Shown here in pieces: positions 17,261 through 24,492 of a stretch of 64,000 nucleotides of DNA. Under the pieces are notes generated by a model. The model was not told the DNA's origin. It saw only the letters and a program-made list of their open reading frames with translations, and did no database searches. This DNA comes from an uncultured Altererythrobacter sp. (GTDB lineage Bacteria; Pseudomonadota; Alphaproteobacteria; Sphingomonadales; Sphingomonadaceae), in the NCBI GenBank assembly GCA_913056125.1, contig CAJXNC010000013.1, forward strand, positions 1 to 64,000. The letters run 5' to 3'. Each line of letters begins with the position of its first letter. Within the stretch, counting starts at the first letter, position 1. Position numbers and translations under genes: made by a program.

Positions 17261-17674
17261 ATGAAGTCTTTGGGTTGGATGGCGGCACTGGCCGCGATGT
17301 CTGTGGCAGCACCGGCCGTCGCGCAAAGTGGCGCAATGTCGGATGGGCAGATCAATTTCTTCGCCGAAATGCTTGCCCTGGAGCAGGCCTGCGACGATTT
17401 GATCGACTACAACGTCGCCCGAGACGATCTGCAGACCTGGCTCGCCGATCGGCTTTCGCGTGAAAGCGATGCTGATATCGATGCCGTCGTCGCGCTGAGG
17501 GACGAGAAGCTGGATACGCTGATCGAACGCGCCGAGCGGGTCCGCTCAATGTCGCGCAGCAATCGCCGCGACGAAGCCGCCAATGAACACATTGCCGATG
17601 TCGGGACACGTTGCCAGAGGCTGAGCAGCCACAATATTGCGGGCCGCTACTTCAACGTCGTCCATTACCGCTAG
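17261..17674 (+). CDS. small exported hypothetical protein
   Basis: 137 residues from the ATG at 17261, which follows GGGAGAGG; the frame upstream overlaps recO and is not used. Signal peptide to V-A-Q|S (about residue 22). The mature part is mainly helical and charged, with two cysteines (A-C-D-D-L and T-R-C-Q-R-L) that could form a disulfide, and ends in G-R-Y-F-N-V-V-H-Y-R. I recognise no family. Divergent from recO, with its own candidate promoter. Probably periplasmic. Confidence 0.65.
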   Translation: MKSLGWMAALAAMSVAAPAVAQSGAMSDGQINFFAEMLALEQACDDLIDYNVARDDLQTWLADRLSRESDADIDAVVALRDEKLDTLIERAERVRSMSRSNRRDEAANEHIADVGTRCQRLSSHNIAGRYFNVVHYR

Positions 17675-17683
17675 GAGCGAGGC

Positions 17684-19633
17684 TTACTCGCCGAGCTTGT
17701 CTTCGATGAACTCGGCCTCCAGCCGGTGGTAGAAGAGCTGATTGGACAGCTTGCGCCAGCCATGCCCCTCATCGGGAATGCGCACGAATTCGGCCTCGAT
17801 CCCGTTATCGCGCAGCGCTTGGACCATTATCTCGGTCTCGGAAATGTCGATGCGCGGATCCTGCGCGCCGTGCGAATAGAGGACCGGCACGCGAATGCGG
17901 TCGGCGCGGAAGACAGGTGACATCTCGCCATAGAAATCGCGCCAGCGCTGCTCGCTGATATCGCCATATTCGATCCGGTCGGAGGCCTTCAACGCAGGGC
18001 TGGCGATCTCCAGCGCGGTAATCCAGTTACCCACGCCGAACAGCGAAACGCCCGCAGCGAACGCCTCGGGATATTCGCTGAGCACGGCATTGACCATATA
18101 GCCGCCATAGGAGCCGCCCATCACGGCTGCGCGGTCGGCATCGACCAGCCCCTCCGCTCCCAGCGCATCGAGCAAATCGACGAGATCGCGCACCGAATCG
18201 AGCCGCTTCTCGCGGTCGTCGAGCGTAGAATAGGTCCGTCCGAGCCCGGTCGATCCGCGCACATTGGGAGCGAACACGGCCACGCCGCGATTGACGTGAT
18301 ATTGCGCCACCGCATTGTAGATCGGCCTCGCCTGGCCCGACGGCCCGCCATGCACGTTGAAGATCACCGGCGGCGCATACTCGCCCGTCCCCGCACCTTC
18401 GGGAAGGTAAAGCAGGCCCTGCAGTTCCACCCCGTCGCGCGCGGGATAGCGCACCACGCGGGGGAAGACGAAACTGTCCGGATCCAGCCCGGCAAGGTTG
18501 CTGGCGAAGACGCGGGTTACCTCGTCGCTGGTGACGTCGACCGTGAAGACATCGCCCGGCGTGTTCCAGCCATTGACCCGCACCAGCAAGTCGCTGCCCG
18601 CGCAATCGATCGCAAAGGAACCCTCGGGCAATCCGGCAAGCGCCCTCATGCCTCCCTCGCCCGTCAGCATGATATGGTCGAAACCGTCATGACTGACGGC
18701 AAAGGCGGTCACCGCGCCGGATGCACAAATCTCTATGTCGGAAATTTCCGATTGCGGGGCATGCATCGTCTGCATTTCACCAGTGGCAAGATCATAGCTG
18801 GTGAGCGCACCGAATTCACGCCCGCTATTGGTCGAGAAGAGGAAACTGGAGGAATCGGGTCGCCAGGCAAATCCGCCCAGATCATGCGCCGCGCGATCTT
18901 CCACCGGCGGGGCGTCGATCGTCGTCAGCTCGCGCGTTTCGAGATCGAGAAGGTAAAGATTGTCGGCATCTTCGCCCACCGCCTCTGTCACCACCACGTA
19001 GCGGCCATCGGGCGAGACGCTGCGGGCTGAGAAATTATAGTGCCCTTCGTAGATCAGCTCGCTCTCACCCTCGAGATTGGCGCGGTAGATGTCGAAATCG
19101 AGGCCGTTGCGCAGGGTCGAGGCGTAGACGAAGCCGTCGTCGCCTACGAAATCGCCGAATTGGCGGAAGTCGCCATCGGCCGGAGGCAGGAGGACCTTTT
19201 CAGAGAGGCCGTCGGCAGCAATCCAGTAGTAGCCCTGCTGCTCGTTTCCGTCACGATCCGCGCCATAGAGCAGACCGGAGGAATCCGGCATCCAGCGAAA
19301 CATGTCGACACCGGTGAGGAAAGTAAGCTGCTGCGGCTGGCCGCCTGCGACCGGCAGGATCCACAATTCGGGCTGGCCCGTAACATCCCAGCTAAAGGCG
19401 ATGCTCTGCCCGTCGGGGGAAAGCAGCGCCGTACCCGCCCCGCTGGCCAGCAAATAGCGCGCGATATCCGCCGGATCATCCCCCGCCATGCCGATATCGA
19501 TCGGAACGTCGCTGGGCTCGATTGCCTCGATCGCCATATTGGCGCCTGCCTGTCCGCCGAAGGCATTGTCCTGCGCCGCGGCGGGGGTGGCGACGAGAGT
19601 TGCCGCAGCCAGGAAGAGGGCTTTTTGCGTCAT
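17684..19633 (-). CDS. exported prolyl oligopeptidase family (S9) peptidase
   Basis: 649 residues from the ATG at 19633; the GTG at 19666 is less likely. Signal peptide to AAA|Q (about 20). Residues about 40-390 are WD40/TolB-like propeller repeats (S-P-D-G-Q-S-I-A-F-S-W-D, S-P-D-G-R-Y-V-V-V-T-E). The alpha/beta-hydrolase half has the oxyanion N-V-H-G-G-P-S-G and the triad S508 in MGGSYGGYM, D592 in GAQDPRID and H624 in DEGHGW. Similar to dipeptidyl/acylaminoacyl peptidases that cleave short peptides in the periplasm. Convergent with the small exported-protein gene, 9 bp away. Confidence 0.9.
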   Translation of the reverse strand: MTQKALFLAAATLVATPAAAQDNAFGGQAGANMAIEAIEPSDVPIDIGMAGDDPADIARYLLASGAGTALLSPDGQSIAFSWDVTGQPELWILPVAGGQPQQLTFLTGVDMFRWMPDSSGLLYGADRDGNEQQGYYWIAADGLSEKVLLPPADGDFRQFGDFVGDDGFVYASTLRNGLDFDIYRANLEGESELIYEGHYNFSARSVSPDGRYVVVTEAVGEDADNLYLLDLETRELTTIDAPPVEDRAAHDLGGFAWRPDSSSFLFSTNSGREFGALTSYDLATGEMQTMHAPQSEISDIEICASGAVTAFAVSHDGFDHIMLTGEGGMRALAGLPEGSFAIDCAGSDLLVRVNGWNTPGDVFTVDVTSDEVTRVFASNLAGLDPDSFVFPRVVRYPARDGVELQGLLYLPEGAGTGEYAPPVIFNVHGGPSGQARPIYNAVAQYHVNRGVAVFAPNVRGSTGLGRTYSTLDDREKRLDSVRDLVDLLDALGAEGLVDADRAAVMGGSYGGYMVNAVLSEYPEAFAAGVSLFGVGNWITALEIASPALKASDRIEYGDISEQRWRDFYGEMSPVFRADRIRVPVLYSHGAQDPRIDISETEIMVQALRDNGIEAEFVRIPDEGHGWRKLSNQLFYHRLEAEFIEDKLGE

Positions 19634-19730
19634 TGGGGCCGGTCTCTTGTTTGGGCAGCAGGACACTGCCGGACATGCCCGGAATGAAGCACAGTTACTG
19701 GGGAAACGAAACCGCCAAAGCGGTCAGGTC

Positions 19731-19979
19731 CTACTTTCCGAGCTTGCTTTCGAGCTCGGCCAGCTTTGCTTCCAGCGCGTCGCACTTTTCGCGCGCGGCG
19801 GCGGCCATGTCCTTGACCGCGTCGAATTCCTCGCGGCTGACGAAGTCCATGCCGCCCATCGCTTCCTTCATCCGCTCACGCGCATTGTCGCGCGCTTCGC
19901 GCGTCATGCCCGCCAGCGTACCGGCGGCGGAATTGGCGATCTTGACGAAGTCGGCGATGATCGGGTTTTCGCTTTGCAT
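19731..19979 (-). CDS. ubiK: accessory factor UbiK family protein (BMFP)
   Basis: 82 residues from the ATG at 19979. A helical start (I-I-A-D-F-V-K-I-A-N-S-A-A-G-T), then V-S-R-E-E-F-D-A-V-K-D-M-A-A-A-A-R-E-K and a heptad-rich C-terminal coiled coil (L-E-A-K-L-A-E-L-E-S-K-L): the BMFP/YqiC architecture. UbiK assists ubiquinone synthesis and trimerises through the coiled coil. The gene stands alone between the S9 peptidase and tspO genes on the same strand. Confidence 0.88.
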   Translation of the reverse strand: MQSENPIIADFVKIANSAAGTLAGMTREARDNARERMKEAMGGMDFVSREEFDAVKDMAAAAREKCDALEAKLAELESKLGK

Positions 19980-20021
19980 GGAGGCTATGTGATGCCTGCA
20001 GCATATTTTCTCAAGCAATAT

Positions 20022-20119
20022 CGAGCCGAAGGCTCGCAAGGGCGACCGCCCGCCCGCAGCTGCCCCGCAGCAAAGCGGAGGGAATAGCAGCGAGGAAAGC
20101 CAAGGGGCCGGATGGCCCC
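20022..20119. terminator. hairpin-rich spacer between tspO and ubiK
   Basis: Two strong stems: CGAGCC-GAA-GGCTCG (20022-20036) and GGGGCC-GGAT-GGCCCC (20104-20119). The second lies 19 nt after the tspO stop on the minus strand, with a short T-rich stretch, so it probably ends the tspO message. The first sits near the ubiK start and may be regulatory or a dispersed palindrome. Confidence 0.45.
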
Positions 20120-20137
20120 GCCGGCGCTTGAGGCAAA

Positions 20138-20692
20138 TTAGAGCACAAACTCCTGCACCGGATTATCCGCCGGGAGGTTCTCCGCATAGGGATTGGCCTG
20201 CAGGAACTGCCAGTTGAGCACGGAGGCGAAGAGTACCCAGGCCAGGTAGGGCAGCAGCAGCACGGCAGCCGCCACGCGCACTTTCCAGAACAGGAATACC
20301 GTGCCCAGCAAAGTAATGTCGAGCGCGAGGATCACCGCCAGGGCCAGGCCGATATCGTGCTGCGCAAAGAAGATCGGCGACCATGCAAGGTTCAGGACAA
20401 ACTGGATCAGGAAGGCGATGATCGCCAGCACGCGCCAGCGCGCTCCCCAGGCGGCGCAGACCATGGCGAAGGCCAGCCCCATCATGAAATAGAGCGCGGT
20501 CCAGACGATCGGAAAGACGATCGGCGGCGGGTAGATGTCGGGCTTGGCCAATTGCGTGAACCAGGGATTGTCCGCCGCGCTGCCCGCGACCTGTCCCGAA
20601 AGATAGCCGAGCAGCATGGTCAGCGGGACAAGGAACAGCGACCAGCGCAACAGGCTGGCGCGCAATTGCGCGGGGGAAGCGAGCCGGTTCAT
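20138..20692 (-). CDS. tspO: TspO/MBR family membrane protein
   Basis: 184 residues from the ATG at 20692. Five hydrophobic helices. Diagnostic phrases: W-F-T-Q-L-A-K-P-D-I-Y-P-P-P-I-V-F-P-I-V-W-T-A-L-Y-F-M-M-G, L-N-L-A-W-S-P-I-F-F-A-Q-H and a terminal V-L-N-W-Q-F-L-Q-A-N-P. TspO proteins bind tetrapyrroles and sterols; in phototrophic alphaproteobacteria one controls pigment genes. The function here is inferred from family only. The last ~15 residues (Y-A-E-N-L-P-A-D-N) extend a little beyond typical TspO. Confidence 0.9.
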   Translation of the reverse strand: MNRLASPAQLRASLLRWSLFLVPLTMLLGYLSGQVAGSAADNPWFTQLAKPDIYPPPIVFPIVWTALYFMMGLAFAMVCAAWGARWRVLAIIAFLIQFVLNLAWSPIFFAQHDIGLALAVILALDITLLGTVFLFWKVRVAAAVLLLPYLAWVLFASVLNWQFLQANPYAENLPADNPVQEFVL

Positions 20693-20806
20693 CGTAACTC
20701 CTGCCTGGCGATCGCAGCAAAGCCTGCGAGAATCATGGCAGCGATACTGACGGGCGCTTTCCCGCTGCGCAAGCACTCGAAATGCCGCAATCCCAAGGTG
20801 ATACGG

Positions 20807-21562
20807 TTAGTCAGCGCCCCTGTGCGCGGAGATGAGGAATTCGACGTTCCCCTCCGTCCCCTTGATCGGGCTTTCGGTGATGCCCTGTATGGTCCAGCCA
20901 TCGCCTTCGAGCCAGGCGCGCACCTCGTCGCAGACGCGCTGGTGCAAGGCCGGGTCGCGTACGATTCCGCCCTTGCCCACTTCGTGCCGTTCGACCTCGA
21001 ATTGCGGCTTGATCAGCGCCACCAGCCGGCAGGTGGGCGCCGCAAGATTCAGCGGTACTTCCAGCACTTTGCGCAGAGAAATGAAGCTCGCATCGCACAC
21101 CACCCAATTGCAGGGTCGGTCGATCTGCGCCGCGGTCAGTTCGCGCGCATTGGTCTGTTCGAGCACGGTGATGCGCGGATCGTTGCGTAGCTTCCAGTCG
21201 AGCTGGTTGGTGCCGACATCGACCGCGAAGACGTGTTCCGCGCCATGATGCAGCAGCACTTGCGTGAAGCCGCCGGTCGAGCTGCCGATATCCATCGCCA
21301 CCACGCCGGTCGGATCGAGGCCGAAATGGCCGATCGCGCCATCGAGTTTGACCCCGCCGCGCCCGACCCAGGGATGGTCGCGCCCCTTGAGCACGAGTTG
21401 CGCATCCTTGGCTACTTGCTGGCCCGGCTTGTCGATCCGCTTCTCCGCGATGAAGACGAGGCCCGCCATGATCAGCGCCTGCGCGCGGGCGCGGCTTTCC
21501 GCCTCGCCACGTTCGACCAGCAATTGGTCGATCCTGATCTTGCCCGCCTTGCCCTCTGCCAT
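20807..21562 (-). CDS. tlyA: TlyA family RNA methyltransferase
   Basis: 251 residues from the ATG at 21562. The S4 RNA-binding domain (R-I-D-Q-L-L-V-E-R-G-E-A-E-S-R-A-R-A-Q-A-L-I-M-A-G) is followed by V-G-R-G-G-V-K-L and a Rossmann FtsJ-like domain with A-M-D-I-G-S-S-T-G-G-F-T, the SAM loop. D-A-S-F-I-S-L and A-L-I-K-P-Q-F-E complete the set. Known TlyA enzymes 2'-O-methylate cytidines of 16S and 23S rRNA. Often named hemolysin A in older annotations, without good reason. Confidence 0.92.
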   Translation of the reverse strand: MAEGKAGKIRIDQLLVERGEAESRARAQALIMAGLVFIAEKRIDKPGQQVAKDAQLVLKGRDHPWVGRGGVKLDGAIGHFGLDPTGVVAMDIGSSTGGFTQVLLHHGAEHVFAVDVGTNQLDWKLRNDPRITVLEQTNARELTAAQIDRPCNWVVCDASFISLRKVLEVPLNLAAPTCRLVALIKPQFEVERHEVGKGGIVRDPALHQRVCDEVRAWLEGDGWTIQGITESPIKGTEGNVEFLISAHRGAD

Positions 21563-21625
21563 CGGGGAAGCGATAGGGGGCGAACGGCGCGCAGGCCAGC
21601 CCCTGCAGCCAACCGAAGTCATCCT

Positions 21626-22180
21626 ATGCACTCAAGGTCCGCAATGCCGCCAAGCACCTGCCTCGCCGCTTTCCTCTCCGCTGCCCTGCTGGTCGCCTGT
21701 TCGCAAGGGGCGCATCAGGCCGAAGAGATGCCAGAGCCGACGCCAACGCCCCAATGGACAATCACGCCCTCGCCTCTACCGAGCGAGACGGGGCCGGTCG
21801 AGCTGCCGCCCATGGCCGAGGGCGAGTGGATGCTGAACAACTCCCCGACCCATGTCAGCGCCACCTATGGGCCCGACTACGACCAGTCGCGCCTGACCTT
21901 TTCCTGCGAGAAGGATATCAGGGTGCTCACCCTCACGCTCGCCGGGACAGCCAATGGCGTGGCCAGCTACATCGTCGAATCCGGCGGCACCGCGGCGCGG
22001 CTCGACATGCGCCAGGTCGAAGGACGCCAGAGCATGCGCGCCGAGATCGATATTGCCGCGCCGGTCTTCGGCGGATTCGCGGTGGAAGGCGGCGAAGGCC
22101 GCATCACCGATCCGGGCGGCGCCATGATGCGCGTTCCCGGCTCCCCCCTGATCGTGGACGTGTTCCGCGCCTGCGCCTGA
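21626..22180 (+). CDS. hypothetical lipoprotein
   Basis: 184 residues from ATG 21626 (or 178 from 21644). A short hydrophobic signal ends in the lipobox L-V-A-C|S, so the mature protein should be lipidated. A Pro/Thr/Glu linker (E-P-T-P-T-P-Q-W-T-I-T-P-S-P-L-P) leads to a beta-rich domain starting G-E-W-M-L-N-N-S-P-T-H-V-S-A-T-Y-G-P, with two further cysteines. I recognise no family. It lies 63 bp from tlyA, divergent from it. Probably outer-membrane attached, facing the periplasm. Confidence 0.7.
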   Translation: MHSRSAMPPSTCLAAFLSAALLVACSQGAHQAEEMPEPTPTPQWTITPSPLPSETGPVELPPMAEGEWMLNNSPTHVSATYGPDYDQSRLTFSCEKDIRVLTLTLAGTANGVASYIVESGGTAARLDMRQVEGRQSMRAEIDIAAPVFGGFAVEGGEGRITDPGGAMMRVPGSPLIVDVFRACA

Positions 22181-22203
22181 GCGCCCGCACAGCAAGGCAT
22201 ATC

Positions 22204-22236
22204 CCTGTGGGCTGCCTGTGGACTGCTTGTGGATAA
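22204..22236. promoter_or_regulatory. three phased DnaA-box-like repeats
   Basis: CCTGTGGGCTG, CCTGTGGACTG and CTTGTGGATAA follow each other with exactly 11-bp spacing. The last holds TGTGGATAA (22228-22236), the exact complement of the DnaA box TTATCCACA; the other two share only TGTGG. This is non-coding sequence after the lipoprotein gene. Confidence 0.45.
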
Positions 22237-22411
22237 ATTCGCAAAACCGTCACGAAACCGGGCTTTTGCACGAGTTGCCCATTCTGACTGTGAAAAAGAT
22301 TTTTTCAAGTCTTGTGTTGCGGCGCACAGCGATTCAAAACAGCACGCAAGGCCAGCGGTGAACGCGGTCTTCGCCCCCGGTGATACGGTGAGGGTGTTGG
22401 CTTCAAAGCGC

Positions 22412-22426
22412 GAAAGGAGGTGATCC
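22412..22426 (+). promoter_or_regulatory. 15-nt Shine-Dalgarno complementary to the 16S rRNA 3' end
   Basis: GAAAGGAGGTGATCC is fully complementary to the usual 3' end of bacterial 16S rRNA (GGATCACCTCCTTTC), far more than the 4-6 nt used by other genes here. It ends one nucleotide before ATG 22428, which leaves GGAGG 7 nt from the start. Confidence 0.8.
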
Positions 22427-22427
22427 G

Positions 22428-22484
22428 ATGTCTCATGGTTCAGCAGGGAGGTCGGTAAGTTTCCGCGCGAGGTACTATCGGTAA
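22428..22484 (+). CDS. 18-codon ORF behind an extended Shine-Dalgarno
   Basis: ATG 22428 to TAA 22484 encodes MSHGSAGRSVSFRARYYR, a basic, aromatic-ended peptide with no known family that I can name. The position right behind a near-ideal ribosome site, the clean stop and the following hairpins and terminator make it a credible translated leader or small protein. The stop codon lies in the left arm/loop of an 8-bp hairpin (CTATCGGT 22475-22482 with ACCGATAG 22493-22500), so translating ribosomes would melt that stem. Confidence 0.5.
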   Translation: MSHGSAGRSVSFRARYYR

Positions 22485-22536
22485 AGCTAGCGACCGATAG
22501 AGACTTCGTGGGCGGCACTTCTGGCCGCTGACCATG

Positions 22537-22577
22537 AAAAGGGCGGTTCCTCGTTATGCGAGGGCCGCCCTTCTCAT
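22537..22577 (+). terminator. strong rho-independent terminator
   Basis: Arms AAGGGCGG (22539-22546) and CCGCCCTT (22565-22572), with an inner CCTCG/CGAGG stem and a TTATG loop, followed by a T-rich CTCATTT. It ends the 18-codon ORF unit. Confidence 0.8.
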
Positions 22578-22616
22578 TTGGGGAAACTGCGCTAGCTTCC
22601 GCCTGTGGGTTCTTCG

Positions 22617-22847
22617 ATGCAATTCTTGCGCTTTGCGCCGGTAGCTACTTTGGCCGCCCTTGCGACTGCACTCTGGGCTGCAGACCCCTGGCCGACTTTC
22701 GCCATGCTCAGCCTGTTGGTTTTGGTTCCGCTATCGGTGGTGGTTTCCAACACGCAACGCAGCTGCGGACATGGCAGTCTCCTACCCCTCTTCGGCTGGC
22801 CATGGGCCGTCTCCGCATGCCCGAAATGCGGCGCGAAGGAATGGTGA
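22617..22847 (+). CDS. small membrane protein with C-terminal CPxCG
   Basis: 76 residues from ATG 22617 (a GTG at 22605 is possible). Two hydrophobic helices (A-P-V-A-T-L-A-A-L-A-T-A-L-W-A and F-A-M-L-S-L-L-V-L-V-P-L-S-V-V-V), then S-N-T-Q-R-S-C-G-H-G and a final A-C-P-K-C-G-A-K-E-W. The two cysteine pairs could hold zinc. No strong ribosome site. I recognise no family; it could be a real small gene or chance. Confidence 0.45.
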   Translation: MQFLRFAPVATLAALATALWAADPWPTFAMLSLLVLVPLSVVVSNTQRSCGHGSLLPLFGWPWAVSACPKCGAKEW

Positions 22848-22915
22848 GGCGCAAAGGAAAGTACACGCGTACAAAGCCCACTTTCCCTCGGCGGAATTGC
22901 CCGCTAGCACACTGG

Positions 22916-22979
22916 TTGCGAGATTTACTTCTTTTGCGATAATTTCAAATTTACATTTAGGTTTGAAATTATATATCGC
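22916..22979 (+). promoter_or_regulatory. ilvE promoter region with a long AT-rich dyad
   Basis: TTGCGA (22916-22921), a 16-nt spacer and GATAAT (22938-22943) form a fair promoter. It is overlapped by a dyad: AATTTCAAA (22941-22949) with TTTGAAATT (22962-22970), flanked by GCGAT (22936-22940) and ATCGC (22975-22979). The arms cover the -10 region, so a repressor or Lrp-like protein bound here could control the aminotransferase. The region is strikingly AT-rich for this genome. Confidence 0.5.
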
Positions 22980-23011
22980 GCTTGAACTCAGATTTGTAAG
23001 GATTCGTGACA

Positions 23012-24115
23012 ATGGCGACTCTCGCCGACGCACAAGCTTTGGAATTTGCCACAATGGCCCATCCCTCGCCCGTTCCCGCGGATGAGCGCGAGGCGCTGAT
23101 TGCCAGCCCCGGCTTCGGCACGGTGTTTACCGATCACATGGTTTCGATCGACTGGGATGAGGGGATTGGCTGGCACAATGCCACGCTCGGCCCGCGCGAA
23201 CCGATCGCGCTCGATCCGGCTTCAAGTGTGCTGCATTATGCGCAGGAGATCTTCGAGGGGCTCAAGGCCTACCGGCTCGATGACGGCTCGATGGCTCTGT
23301 TCCGCCCGGACGAGAACGCCAAACGCTTCAACGCCTCCGCCCGGCGCCTTGCAATGCCCGAACTGCGCGAGGCCGATTTCATCGAGGCGGTTCGCCTGGC
23401 CGTGATGGCCGACAAGGACTGGTTTCCCAAGGTCGAGGGCGGCTCGCTCTATATCCGGCCTTTCATGTTCGCCAACGAGCATTTCCTCGGCGTGCGTCCG
23501 GCCAAGAAATACAAGTTCCTGGTGATCCTTTCGCCGGCCGGAAACTACTTCAAATCCGGCGCGCCGGCGGTTTCGATCTGGGTGTCCGACTATACGCGCG
23601 CAGCGCCGGGCGGCACGGGCGCGGCCAAATGCGGCGGCAATTATGCCGCAAGCCTCGTCCCGACCAAGGAAGCGTTCGAGCGGGGCCACGACCAGGTGCT
23701 GTTCCTCGATGCGGCCGAGCACAAATGGATCGAGGAACTGGGCGGCATGAACCTGTTCTTCGTCTTCGACGACGGCACCCTGCTAACCCCGCCGCTGACC
23801 GGCACGATCCTGCCCGGCATTACCCGCGACAGCCTGATGACGCTGGCGCGCGAGGAAGGGTTGACCGTGCGCGAGGAGAAGTACAGCCTCGACCAATGGC
23901 GCGAGGACGCAGCCAGCGGCAAGCTCGTGGAGACTTTCGCCTGCGGCACCGCTGCTGTTGTCACCCCGGTGGGCAAGGTTGCCGGCCATGATGGCGAGTT
24001 CACCATCGGCTCTGGCGGCCCCGGACAGCTCACCACCAGCCTCAAGCAGAAGCTGGTCGATATCCAGCGTGGCAAAATGGCAGACAGCCACGACTGGGTC
24101 GTGAGGCTCGACTGA
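23012..24115 (+). CDS. ilvE: branched-chain amino acid aminotransferase
   Basis: 367 residues; the ATG at 23012 lies 9 nt after AAGGA and is preferred over the GTG at 23006. A class IV PLP aminotransferase of the long (group II) type: H-Y-A-Q-E-I-F-E-G-L-K-A-Y, S-L-Y-I-R-P-F-M-F-A, the PLP lysine K206 in AAKCGGNYAASL, the G-G-M-N-L-F-F-V region and G-T-I-L-P-G-I-T-R. It performs the last step of Leu/Ile/Val synthesis or the first step of their breakdown. Followed by a DUF3817 gene that overlaps its stop by 1 nt. Confidence 0.95.
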   Translation: MATLADAQALEFATMAHPSPVPADEREALIASPGFGTVFTDHMVSIDWDEGIGWHNATLGPREPIALDPASSVLHYAQEIFEGLKAYRLDDGSMALFRPDENAKRFNASARRLAMPELREADFIEAVRLAVMADKDWFPKVEGGSLYIRPFMFANEHFLGVRPAKKYKFLVILSPAGNYFKSGAPAVSIWVSDYTRAAPGGTGAAKCGGNYAASLVPTKEAFERGHDQVLFLDAAEHKWIEELGGMNLFFVFDDGTLLTPPLTGTILPGITRDSLMTLAREEGLTVREEKYSLDQWREDAASGKLVETFACGTAAVVTPVGKVAGHDGEFTIGSGGPGQLTTSLKQKLVDIQRGKMADSHDWVVRLD

Positions 24116-24417
24116 TGCTCAAGACCTTCCGCATGATTGCCCTTGTCGAAGGCGTGACCACGATTGCGCTGTTCCTCATCGCCATGCCGATGAAGTACTG
24201 GCTCGGCAATGACGTGCTGATCCGCCCTGTCGGGATGACGCATGGCATTGCCTGGCTCGCTTATGTCGTGGCGATGATGGTGTGCCTGCCGGGCAAGGGG
24301 TTCAGCGTGCTCGAATGGCTGCGCACCTTCGTGGTGGCGCTGTTCCCCTTCGGCACTTTCCTCAACGATCCGCTGATCCGCCGCAAGCAGGCCGCAAGGG
24401 AAGCGCTGGCGGCCTGA
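24115..24417 (+). CDS. DUF3817 family membrane protein
   Basis: 100 residues with three hydrophobic segments. The DUF3817 pattern is clear: F-R-M-I-A-L-V-E-G-V-T-T, A-M-P-M-K-Y-W-L-G-N, P-V-G-M-T-H-G-I-A-W-L-A-Y, then L-R-T-F-V-V-A-L-F-P-F-G-T-F and a basic tail. Its ATG shares one base with the ilvE stop (TGATG), so translation is probably coupled. Function unknown. Confidence 0.85.
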   Translation: MLKTFRMIALVEGVTTIALFLIAMPMKYWLGNDVLIRPVGMTHGIAWLAYVVAMMVCLPGKGFSVLEWLRTFVVALFPFGTFLNDPLIRRKQAAREALAA

Positions 24418-24492
24418 GCGCCGACCACGCATGGCATGGCCTTGGCGCGCCCTGCACTATAGGTTCCGCCGAGGAACTGACCGGGGGGCACA

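Larger units (their letters stand above)
22412..22577 (+). ncRNA. candidate structured small transcript carrying the 18-codon ORF
   Basis: After the ORF come three stems in a row: 22475-22500 (8 bp), 22512-22528 (GCGGC/GCCGC) and the terminator stem from 22539. No other gene shares the unit: the next ORF begins only after the terminator. The 5' end is not fixed; no convincing -35/-10 pair was seen upstream. It may be a dual-function sRNA or a leader that senses ribosome availability; both are inference. Confidence 0.4.

Noticed and set aside
22181-22411. Chromosomal replication origin
   Set aside because: Only one exact DnaA box and two weak ones, and no dnaA, hemE, parAB or other origin-linked gene nearby.
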